Notes under the pieces: generated by a model
Database searches by the model: none
Seen by the model: the letters and a program-made list of their open reading frames with translations, nothing else
What the model was told of the DNA's origin: nothing
Made by a program: the position numbers and the translations under genes
Part shown: positions 1-6,917 of the stretch, in pieces
Layout of the letters: every line of letters begins with the position of its first letter
Numbering within the stretch: the stretch's first letter is position 1
DNA from: Chloroflexota bacterium
GTDB taxonomy: Bacteria; Chloroflexota; Ktedonobacteria; Ktedonobacterales; Ktedonobacteraceae
Assembly: GCA_902812455.1 (NCBI GenBank)
Contig: CADDZH010000035.1
Span: 1-43,869, forward strand
Reading direction: 5' to 3'
Length of the DNA stretch: 43,869 nucleotides

Positions 1-1
1 G

Positions 2-208
2 AGCGAAGCGCTGCCCTCCCTGGTCTTTTCGGATATCCGTACATGGCCGTATGCCTTACCTGCGAGCAAGGCTGATGCCCAGCAACTCAACGCTCTTTCC
101 CTCCCGCTCGGGCTGGCCTTCTGTGGAGATGGGTTCGTGGGCGGGCGCATGCATCTTGCCCTTGAGCATGGGATAGCTATTGCCCGGCAGTTGGTAAGGG
201 CACGCTGA
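2..208 (+). CDS. C-terminal part of a FAD-dependent oxidoreductase (runs in from the left)
   Basis: The frame is open from base 2 to the TGA at 206-208 and encodes 68 residues, so only the end of the protein is present. The segment reading AFCGDGFVGGRMHLALEHG at about residues 40-58 is the C-terminal dinucleotide-contacting motif of renalase-like and amine-oxidase-like flavoproteins, in which the GD pair contacts the FAD and the following helix carries the AIARQL-type ending seen here. The substrate cannot be named because the substrate-binding middle of the protein is outside the window. The gene looks intact at its C-terminus. The next feature downstream is unrelated debris on the other strand. 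Confidence 0.6.
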   Translation, partial: SEALPSLVFSDIRTWPYALPASKADAQQLNALSLPLGLAFCGDGFVGGRMHLALEHGIAIARQLVRAR

Positions 209-241
209 GGATTATCGAGCGCTATGCCTGTGAAAAATAGC

Positions 242-498
242 TCACTTGTTCTCCCACAACGCGCGCCGTTTGCTTTGTTCTTCCTCTGAAAGGATGGGCA
301 AAATCTGCCGCCAGATGCATCCAAAGGGCGTCTCAGCCTCCATGTGCGCTGCCGTCGTCACCAGCATGCGCAGTCTTGTCTCCTCAAGTAGCTCCATACA
401 GGCCTCGCGCACGCGCCGTTCCTGCCCACCGTCTGGCACGATGAAGAGCAGGCGCGGCAACGCAGCCATCCCTTCGGCAGCCCACTCCTTCGATGCCC
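242..498 (-). pseudogene. Broken copy of the replication-relaxation protein C-terminus
   Basis: Translated on the minus strand this segment matches the last 85 or so residues of the replication-relaxation protein encoded at 19323-21278. Shared blocks include LPRLLFIVPDGGQERRVREA, AHxEAETPFG and IWRQILP. The nucleotide match runs from about 250 to 498 at roughly 85 percent by eye and stops abruptly after the bases encoding WASKEW. An in-frame TAA at 500-502 lies immediately upstream, so no full protein can be made. The rest of the gene is missing and is replaced by a phosphotransferase fragment, which marks a recombination junction near base 499. It is probably a scar of an earlier copy of the same conjugative element. 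Confidence 0.75.
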
Positions 499-499
499 A

Positions 500-667
500 T
501 TAGGAGAACAGCGCAATGTCGTACAGAAAGTCTCCGTACATCGAGCAGCTCCAATCAATCACACCCGTGATGCGGCTGCCTGGCACAAACACGTTATAGT
601 TGAGCAGGTCAGCGTGGACCAGGTGGCGAATGTCTGGGCAGATGGCACCAAAGACGTGAGGGAGTGG
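500..667 (-). pseudogene. Fragment of an aminoglycoside/choline-kinase-type phosphotransferase (APH)
   Basis: The minus strand reads about 55 residues ending in a TAA at 500-502. They contain the Brenner catalytic motif HADLLNYN (family form HxDxxxxN), followed 13 residues later by GVIDW, the metal-binding Asp motif, and then YGDFLYDIALF. This order and spacing are diagnostic of the APH family. The N-terminal ATP-binding lobe is absent (in-frame stop just upstream), and the protein is cut off after the metal-binding motif at the junction with the replication-relaxation fragment. It is therefore non-functional. The substrate cannot be told. Confidence 0.65.
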
Positions 668-835
668 AAAGCCTCTTTGAAAGGGCCATCACCCACCGGA
701 GAAGCTGCCAGATTCGACCGCCAGGTCTCGGCAGGGTCGAATGGCCGGGGGTCGGCAGCACTGAGGAGGAACTGTCTCCAACTTCTCGCCGGTGCATTTC
801 CATTTACTCCCCATGTCCCATATCCCCTCGTCCCC

Positions 836-913
836 TGGATGACTGTAGCGATCTCACGGCTTGCTTCGCCCCGCCAATTGCAGAAGAACCTGCCTTTCGC
901 GCTCGGTCAACTG
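836..913 (-). pseudogene. Scrap of a LuxR-type helix-turn-helix domain
   Basis: On the minus strand the bases read QLTERERQVLLQLAGRSKP and, after a one-base frame change, REIATVI. This is the opening of a LuxR/GerE DNA-binding domain (family pattern LTxREREVLxLLAxGxSNxEIA). Stops lie directly upstream and inside the frame, so it cannot be expressed. The surrounding 668-1053 contains no gene I can support. It appears to be degraded sequence between the phosphotransferase fragment and the large XRE-TIR gene. The identification rests on about 26 residues and is tentative. Confidence 0.4.
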
Positions 914-1053
914 TGATCATCTGGCCCGTTCTCTTTATGAGCAACAGGTAACCCGCTCTCCACGTGTTCTGACTCTACAATAGAGTATTAAGATCAGATT
1001 CTTCCGCTTGACACTTTGAAAGAAGGTAGTATTAAGTACAGGAAAGAGTCAAC

Positions 1054-4000
1054 TTATGGAGAACCGGGAGGCATTGACCCATACTCATAGGCCCCAAGAT
1101 CACAGCCACTGCCATATGGACGTGGAGCGCCTCGCTGATCGGTAAGGGGCGCATCCTGGTAGTAGCTAGTACATGCCTGATTCCCAACGGGAATCTGATC
1201 AATTGCTGGACTTCCCGCAAGTAGTGCATGAGTTTGGGTAGGCCCGCCATTATTTGCCAAAGGTCCGAGGTCAGGTGCCTTGCCGATAATAGAGTGGCGG
1301 GCCAGCTGGTTGACCGTGGGGTCATTAGGGTCTGAACCGAATGTCAATTTTGTTCCTGAGGCATTCTGGATCAGGTTGACCTCGTACAGAACAGCAGTCC
1401 CTGAAATATCGGGGCTACGATCAGCGTGGTCACCAGCAACAATACTTGTCTCAATTGAGACCACGCCATGCTCATTGACGATGCCCCCGCCTATCTTGGC
1501 TGTATTTTCATATATAGTAGTATAAAAAATAATGGTAGAGGCGCCATATCCCGCATCCTCGTTTGCTATACCCCCTCCACTCTGATCGGCTGTATTGCCA
1601 GAAATAGTACTATCATAAAGATAAAGAAAGTATTGATTTACCATACCTCCCCCATCAGAAACCGCTCTATTGTTAGAGATCGTGCTATTAAAGATTTCGG
1701 CTTGACCATAAATATACAGTCCTCCTCCATAAGCACTCGCTGTATTGTTGGAGACAGTGCTATAGGAGAGAGTGAGTAGCCCCCCATTGGTATTGGCAAT
1801 CCCCCCGCCATACCCATTAGCCGCATTTCCAGAAACGGTGCTATAGGAGAGGGTGAGCGTACCTAGATTCGCAATACCCCCTCCACTGGAGCGAGCTGTA
1901 TTGCGAGCAATGAAACTCTCTGTAATGATGAGCGTGCCACTATTGTAAATACCACCCCCCCAACATCCCGGTGCGCCGTCTTGCTGACAGAAGGCAGCGC
2001 CATCTTCAATAGTCAGGTGTGATATATTCACAACTGCGCTGCCACTACTTATATGAAACACTCTGCTCTTCTTCCCACCGCTGATGGCAAGGATAGAAGC
2101 TCCTGGGCCACTGATCGTCAAATCCTTATCGATCACTAGTTCTCCGCTCGTCAACACAATCTTGCCTCTCAGGCTCTTGGCGAAGGTGATTGTACCACCG
2201 GGCTTAGCACTCTTGATTGCTTCACGTAATGATCCCGGGCCATGGTCATTGAGGTTGGTCACACTGACAGGCAGGCTTCTCTGCAGATGGTAGTTGGCTT
2301 CTTGAAGCTCCTTATTTTTCCCTTGAAGCTGGCCATACAGCACCTGCGTTACAATCAGCCCGATCACGAGTACTGCTGATATCACTCCCATCAAGCCGAT
2401 CATATAGCGCTGTCGCCTCGTTGCCTGGCGCTGTAACTGCAGTTCGCGCGCTTGCCGGGCACGTTCCATAGCCTCCTGGTGGTCACGTTCTTCTATGCCA
2501 GCTTGCAGAAACGCCGCTTCATCTCTACTCGGCACATTACGCTTTGCCCACGCCTCTGCCTCGAGGAGTTGAGACCCCCTATAGAGTCGATCCGCGGACC
2601 TGCCACTGCGCATCCACGCAGCGGCATCTACGCTGATTGCTTTTTGCAACACAATATCGTTCCGAGAGGTTCTTAGCCAGTCTGCCAGTCGACTCCATTC
2701 TCGCAATAATGCCTCATGACTGACTTCAATTGTTGGAGGAAACCCTGGCTGTTCATCTGAGGTTAGGAGACGCGCAGCAATAAAAGCTGCAAGAACTTGC
2801 TGCATCAACTGAGCCTCACTTGCTGTAGCAGGGCATAATTCCGTCCAGGCTAGACGACGGGTTGTATCTTGCCCCGTTTCCCCTGGATCGACCAGGCGTA
2901 AAAACAAGGTGCGAACCAGCCTGCGGTGCTCGTCTGATGGCAGCATAGTATAGGTCTCCTCGGCATACTTGGCTAAAGCACCCTTTACGCCGCCTATGGC
3001 TTCATAAGCCTGGCAGGTCAATTGCCGTCCTTGACGGTGTCGAAACAATTGATCGAGTGTAAATTCTAGGAGAGGGAGTCCTCCACTCTGCCCCTGCACC
3101 TCGAGCAGCAAATCTCTAACCAGGTTCTCGTCGAAGGAGAGCTGCACATCTGGCAGCGCGGCAGGCCTCTCGATCACCGCTTGCATGTCTCTGGTGCTCA
3201 TCGGGAAGACGAGCGTAGTCTGTTTCTCAATAATCGTCCTCAGTTCAGGATAATGCATGGGCCTGTCAAAGAAATCTGCTCGCAACGTGAGCACAACGAT
3301 GACCGGGCCGGCTGGTTCCAGGCAAGCCGTGAGGAGAAGATGCAGGAATTGCTTGCGCTCTTGCTCGTCAGTCGTCTGGGTAAAGAGTTTTTCAAACTGA
3401 TCCACGACAAGCATCACCTTCGTTGGGCACCCCTTAGTAAGATGGAGTTGGAGAGCGAGTGTGTGGAGACCACGCTCATTTGCGAGGTCTTCGCGGATGC
3501 TGGTAAGGCTTCGCTCAGGAAAATGAGGGCCGAGCACTGCGGCTAATGCTTCAAGAGGACGTTCTCCAGGCACCATAGGCCGCAAGTAGACCCAGTCATG
3601 ACTTCCAGCAAGGCCACCAATGTAGAGGTACGGAAGTAGCCCTGCCATCACGACGCTCGATTTCCCCGAACCACTTGGCCCGATAATCGCTAGCATCCGC
3701 GCTACTGCTGTCTCCTGCTCTGCTTGCGCCAGTATTTTTTCCAGTTCATCAGCCAACTTGTCGATCAGCCATTCTCGTCCAAAAAAGTCGTGGGCATCCT
3801 GCCGACCGAAAGCACGAAGACCTTTGTAAGGATTTCGCGGCTCGATCGCATTTCGTCCTGCATAACCTTCTTCAAGTATAGTTACCAGATCTTTCACTGC
3901 TGCCTCATAGCGCTCTCCACGAGCATCGATGGTGTCAACAGGGCGTACAACGTCTTGATTGGTAGGGACGGCTTCTTTCCAGCATGCTCCGGCTGCCCAG

Positions 4001-4491
4001 AAGACATACGCCGGGCATTGATACATAGCGGCCATCTCGAGTTCCTCGCGAACAGAGCAAGAACTCTGAGCATGGGGGGAAGCAATTAAGATGATGGCGC
4101 GTACCTCCTGCAAATCTTTTTGCAGCTCTTCTTTTCGAGAGATGGCGTTGGAGTTGGGTCCCCTTTCTCTAGTGCCACACACAGTAATGCCATGACGCTG
4201 AAGGTCTTGCTTGAGCCGGTCAAAAAGGAGGGCATCAGCCGGATCATAGATGAGGAAGACAGCAGGCTTCCTGTCGACTAGCCCGAGTTCTTCAGGAGTC
4301 ATTCCAAAGATCTCCCCCAGCTTCTGGATAATAGAGCCTTCATTGGGAGCATGTTCGCCACGCTCCCATCGACTGATTGTGTTGGCAGTTACCCCAAGCT
4401 GTCCTGCAAGGTATGACTGAGTCCAGCCACGTCTTGACCGCTCCCTCTTCAGGATCTGCGAGAAACTTGAAGAAGCGCTGAGTTGACTCAC
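1054..4491 (-). CDS. XRE-TIR-STAND NTPase-transmembrane-beta-helix fusion protein
   Basis: The protein has 1145 residues if read from the GTG at 4491. That start has GAGGG eight bases upstream; a TTG at 4506 is possible but has a poor ribosome site. Domains in order: XRE helix-turn-helix at about 13-70 (GWTQSYLAGQLGVT, ISRWERG); TIR-like domain at about 75-210, with SVREELEMAA at 146-155 providing a candidate NADase glutamate; STAND-type NTPase with Walker A GPSGSGKS at 271-278, Walker B VMLVVDQFE at 359-367 and LRADFFDR near 404-411; one membrane helix at about 696-720; then a right-handed beta-helix at about 745-1090 built of repeated GGGI...NSGTLxxxxSxxxxN units, ending in the DLGAYEYG signature common on secreted Chloroflexota proteins. 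A signal-sensing NLR-like role, with the beta-helix outside and effector domains inside, is inferred. Confidence 0.85.
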   Translation of the reverse strand: MSQLSASSSFSQILKRERSRRGWTQSYLAGQLGVTANTISRWERGEHAPNEGSIIQKLGEIFGMTPEELGLVDRKPAVFLIYDPADALLFDRLKQDLQRHGITVCGTRERGPNSNAISRKEELQKDLQEVRAIILIASPHAQSSCSVREELEMAAMYQCPAYVFWAAGACWKEAVPTNQDVVRPVDTIDARGERYEAAVKDLVTILEEGYAGRNAIEPRNPYKGLRAFGRQDAHDFFGREWLIDKLADELEKILAQAEQETAVARMLAIIGPSGSGKSSVVMAGLLPYLYIGGLAGSHDWVYLRPMVPGERPLEALAAVLGPHFPERSLTSIREDLANERGLHTLALQLHLTKGCPTKVMLVVDQFEKLFTQTTDEQERKQFLHLLLTACLEPAGPVIVVLTLRADFFDRPMHYPELRTIIEKQTTLVFPMSTRDMQAVIERPAALPDVQLSFDENLVRDLLLEVQGQSGGLPLLEFTLDQLFRHRQGRQLTCQAYEAIGGVKGALAKYAEETYTMLPSDEHRRLVRTLFLRLVDPGETGQDTTRRLAWTELCPATASEAQLMQQVLAAFIAARLLTSDEQPGFPPTIEVSHEALLREWSRLADWLRTSRNDIVLQKAISVDAAAWMRSGRSADRLYRGSQLLEAEAWAKRNVPSRDEAAFLQAGIEERDHQEAMERARQARELQLQRQATRRQRYMIGLMGVISAVLVIGLIVTQVLYGQLQGKNKELQEANYHLQRSLPVSVTNLNDHGPGSLREAIKSAKPGGTITFAKSLRGKIVLTSGELVIDKDLTISGPGASILAISGGKKSRVFHISSGSAVVNISHLTIEDGAAFCQQDGAPGCWGGGIYNSGTLIITESFIARNTARSSGGGIANLGTLTLSYSTVSGNAANGYGGGIANTNGGLLTLSYSTVSNNTASAYGGGLYIYGQAEIFNSTISNNRAVSDGGGMVNQYFLYLYDSTISGNTADQSGGGIANEDAGYGASTIIFYTTIYENTAKIGGGIVNEHGVVSIETSIVAGDHADRSPDISGTAVLYEVNLIQNASGTKLTFGSDPNDPTVNQLARHSIIGKAPDLGPLANNGGPTQTHALLAGSPAIDQIPVGNQACTSYYQDAPLTDQRGAPRPYGSGCDLGAYEYGSMPPGSP

Positions 4492-4539
4492 GATGTATTC
4501 CCTCAAACTCTTGAAGCCGCATTTGCCTGTTTCTTAAAA

Positions 4540-4568
4540 AGTATAACAAAAGAGAGGTCTCACCTCAA
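4540..4568 (-). promoter_or_regulatory. Probable sigma-A promoter of the XRE-TIR-STAND gene
   Basis: On the minus strand TTGAGG (4568-4563) and TATACT (4545-4540) are separated by exactly 17 bases. They match the housekeeping consensus at 4 and 5 of 6 positions. Transcription would start near 4533, about 40 bases before the GTG start at 4491. Confidence 0.55.
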
Positions 4569-4594
4569 GAGGTTTACACGGATATATGAAACAT

Positions 4595-4622
4595 GACGAG
4601 TGGTTGACGAGTGGTTGACGAG
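4595..4622. repeat. 11-bp tandem repeat upstream of the XRE-TIR-STAND promoter
   Basis: GACGAGTGGTT occurs twice in tandem and is followed by a third partial copy, GACGAG. The period of 11 bases is about one helical turn. The array begins 27 bases upstream of the -35 box of the minus-strand promoter. Such spacing fits side-by-side binding of a regulator, possibly the XRE domain of the gene itself, but this is inference. Confidence 0.6.
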
Positions 4623-4901
4623 CCATTGTCGTTGACATAAAATGCTTATTCCTTGCAAAATAGTTACAGGAGACATATCTACATGGCCGCAGCGATTTGG
4701 AAAAGGAATTAAGGAGGCAAAAATGGAGCCAGGAACTGAAACCTTTGACACATGTCTCCTTATTTCTATCGCACCTGTCTCTTATATTTTGACACAAAGA
4801 ACAGGTACACTTTAAACGTCGGAAAGGAGACACCACATCCAGGCTCGACTAGTCAGTGCCGTCTAGCCTTATGCTATAGCTTACTTTTTCTTAAGCTTCT
4901 T

Positions 4902-4930
4902 TTGAGTTGGTAAGGTTTGGCATCTATATG
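4902..4930 (+). promoter_or_regulatory. Possible promoter of the small gene at 4996
   Basis: TTGAGT (4902-4907) and TATATG (4925-4930) are 17 bases apart and each match the housekeeping consensus at 4 of 6 positions. A palindrome begins three bases after the -10 box, so a start site would fall inside it. The rest of the 489-base divergent region between 4507 and 4995 shows no further gene. Confidence 0.4.
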
Positions 4931-4932
4931 CT

Positions 4933-4954
4933 TTAGCCAGCATTAGCTGGCTAA
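4933..4954 (+). promoter_or_regulatory. Perfect 9-bp inverted repeat, operator or leader hairpin
   Basis: TTAGCCAGC and GCTGGCTAA are exact inverse complements separated by ATTA. The palindrome overlaps the predicted transcription start of the gene at 4996, so it could be a repressor operator or the first hairpin of the leader RNA. No T-run follows, which argues against a terminator. Confidence 0.55.
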
Positions 4955-4995
4955 GCAGATTTTAACATAGCAGCTTATGAAGTAGAAAGGAATTC

Positions 4996-5448
4996 ATGAT
5001 GACGTTCGCTTTACAGTCACCTACAAGCGCACCCGCTACCCTCTTGACCAGAGAGGAGCAGCAGGCTCTCCGCCGGCTCGTCCCCTTGCTTGAGGAGACG
5101 CAGAGCTATCCGCTTGCGGTTCAGCCGCCGCTAACCCGTCCAACCGTACAGGTAATCAACGGCAGCGTATGGGAGTTCTTGCCGCTCGAGGCGAGCGACC
5201 CCACCCCGCGTCCGCTTCCCAGCATGGTGTATCGCCGCTTGACCTACTTAGAAGCAATCGGTGTCCCACTTTGTCATTTCATTTGGGTAGAGGAGCATGC
5301 CAGCATAGCGCATCGCCAACGAACAGAAGCGCAGAGGCTCTTACAACTGCAACGTTACGTCAGCACTGCCGCTCGCCTTGCCGAACGCGCTGCTATTCGC
5401 AGCAAGGTTCGGCTAGGTTCTGTTAGTCTAAACACAAATAAGGGATAA
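4996..5448 (+). CDS. Small protein of unknown function (150 residues)
   Basis: The ATG at 4996 follows AGAAAGGA with good spacing. An ATG at 4999 is the only near alternative. The product is soluble, with no membrane segment or signal peptide. A Leu/Glu/Arg-rich helical N-terminal part (TREEQQALRRLVPLLEET) leads into a segment containing VWEFLPLEASD and VYRRLTYLEAIG, then a basic Arg/Ala-rich helical C-terminus. I do not recognise the family. It is divergent from the XRE-TIR-STAND gene and sits about 0.7 kb upstream of the HerA/TerY-P operon on the same strand. It could belong to either neighbourhood. Promoter-like boxes and a palindrome just upstream suggest separate regulated expression. 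Confidence 0.6.
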   Translation: MMTFALQSPTSAPATLLTREEQQALRRLVPLLEETQSYPLAVQPPLTRPTVQVINGSVWEFLPLEASDPTPRPLPSMVYRRLTYLEAIGVPLCHFIWVEEHASIAHRQRTEAQRLLQLQRYVSTAARLAERAAIRSKVRLGSVSLNTNKG

Positions 5449-5629
5449 AGAGGCATTTAATATCCCTACCTTCCTTTGATCCATCAACACTTATCCCAGG
5501 CTTTTTGAGCTGATCAAAAGAAAAAGCATCGAAGCAACTCGACAAAAAATTTATAACTTTTCTACTTTGAAGACGTATTGATGATAAGTCTGTGATGTAG
5601 TTGAGATTTTGAAGGAAGGAGCGATTACA

Positions 5630-5833
5630 ATGGGTGAGGGACTCGAACGTAAGGTAATCCGGGTAACCGATAGTCCACCTGGTAGCGGTAGTAAAGCTAT
5701 AAAGTCTGAGGGTTCAAGACGCAAAGAGATGCTCACCAAAGACGCTGCCGAACGGCGTCGTAGTACATCAGATGCTTGGAAGAATCGGCATCATAATGAT
5801 GCTATTAGACCGAGCCAAAAGACCAGCAAGTAA
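5630..5833 (+). CDS. Small basic protein of unknown function (67 residues)
   Basis: The ATG at 5630 is preceded by the strong ribosome-binding site GAAGGAAGGAG at 5611-5621, which makes it preferable to the TTG at 5609. The product is very polar and rich in Lys, Arg and Ser (about 24 basic residues), with no predicted hydrophobic core. It probably is disordered or nucleic-acid-binding, but no family is recognised. A clear intrinsic terminator lies 60 bases after the stop codon, so the gene forms its own transcription unit, separate from the operon starting at 6150. Confidence 0.6.
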   Translation: MGEGLERKVIRVTDSPPGSGSKAIKSEGSRRKEMLTKDAAERRRSTSDAWKNRHHNDAIRPSQKTSK

Positions 5834-5893
5834 GCTGATATAAAAACCATCCGAAACCAGAAGGCGACAAGATTAGAGCAAGTAGTGCATCTT

Positions 5894-5925
5894 GAGAGGA
5901 GCACTCACTGCACCTCTCGGTTTTT
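5894..5925 (+). terminator. Intrinsic terminator after the small basic gene
   Basis: GAGAGG at 5894-5899 pairs with CCTCTC at 5913-5918, with an inner GC pair extending the stem after one A-A mismatch. GG and five T residues (5921-5925) follow. It separates the gene at 5630 from the downstream operon. Confidence 0.7.
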
Positions 5926-6149
5926 GCGGCTTTTATTGAGAAACAAAGGTTGTGCTCATGGAGATCTCTATCAGGTTATACATGCTCTGTCCTAGTGGCA
6001 TTAAGTCTTTATGTGCAAAGGCTACGATAAATCAAAGAATACTTTATTGTTAGCCGATGAAATTGAAATTCAAGCTGCTGTTTCCCTTTGGGAAGAAAAA
6101 CATTGATATAGTAGTAGTTCTTTTTCTGGAGAAAACAGGAGTCTTAACT

Positions 6150-6893
6150 ATGACTCAGCAATGGAAGAACTGTCCTATTTGTGGTTGTGACAACGATCCG
6201 AACGATTCGATTTGTCGTAGCTGTGGGAATTCTTTACAATCCTTAGGGAGCACTCCTATCCCATCGTCTGCACAGCTGCCGTTGCTAGTTCCTCATCAGC
6301 AAGCGCTTCAACCCAATCCTCCCAGCTCAGGTATCCAGAGGTCCACCTATGGCGCTTTCCTCGTGCTACTAAGTAGTATAACATCGCTTAGCTCATTGAA
6401 TAATGTCTCGATCTGGGGACCACTGCCACGTTTGCTGTTAATTAGAGTGTTGTTTAGCCCTCCTGATTTGGAGGGAATCATTAAGTACGACCCACTAACT
6501 CGCTCTCCTGTGCCCTATCGCCCTAGTTTGACGGAGAGGATATGGAATGGGCCAATTCATCAGGCTGTCAGTGTAAATGTCTTGCAGGTCCGAGTCGAAG
6601 TTCCAGGTCAGCAGTATCCTCGCGAAGCCCGATTAGAGGGTAACCTCTTAGGTTCCCAGCTGTACAAAAGTGACAAAGTATCATTTTGGGGATACCAGCG
6701 CGCAGGAGTCCTGATTGTGAAAATTGGCTTCAATCACACTACAAGAGCAAAGATCCTTGTCAAGCCGCCGCAACGTCCATGGCGGAGACGCTGGCGGAGA
6801 CACATCTTCATTGTACTCTTGATCTTAGTTTTTATGCTTATGTTCTTCTTCATTCTTTTCAATCTGGCAGTCTCTCTTTTAACAGCTCTCTAA
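6150..6893 (+). CDS. Zinc-ribbon membrane protein, first gene of the HerA/TerY-P operon
   Basis: The start at 6150 has CAGGAG six bases upstream. A longer reading from 6057 lacks a ribosome site. The 247-residue product begins with a four-cysteine zinc ribbon (CPICG ... CRSCG, residues about 7-26), then a Pro/Ser/Gln-rich linker. The middle region has alternating hydrophobic strands and contains the phrase VSVNVLQVRVEVPGQQY. At the C-terminus a strongly basic WRRRWRRH segment precedes one long membrane helix (about residues 217-240). This suggests a cytoplasmic domain tethered to the membrane. The family is unknown. The stop is 24 bases before the ATPase gene, so the two are almost certainly co-transcribed. 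Confidence 0.7.
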   Translation: MTQQWKNCPICGCDNDPNDSICRSCGNSLQSLGSTPIPSSAQLPLLVPHQQALQPNPPSSGIQRSTYGAFLVLLSSITSLSSLNNVSIWGPLPRLLLIRVLFSPPDLEGIIKYDPLTRSPVPYRPSLTERIWNGPIHQAVSVNVLQVRVEVPGQQYPREARLEGNLLGSQLYKSDKVSFWGYQRAGVLIVKIGFNHTTRAKILVKPPQRPWRRRWRRHIFIVLLILVFMLMFFFILFNLAVSLLTAL

Positions 6894-6917
6894 GCAGGAG
6901 CGAGCGGAGGAAATAGT

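Noticed and set aside
1500..2200. Reading the beta-helix part as a separate surface adhesin gene
   Set aside because: The frame is continuous with the NTPase part through a membrane helix, and no internal start with a ribosome site separates them.
5449..5629. An additional small gene between 5448 and 5630
   Set aside because: Frames are short and lack ribosome sites. The region is AT-rich and probably promoter sequence.
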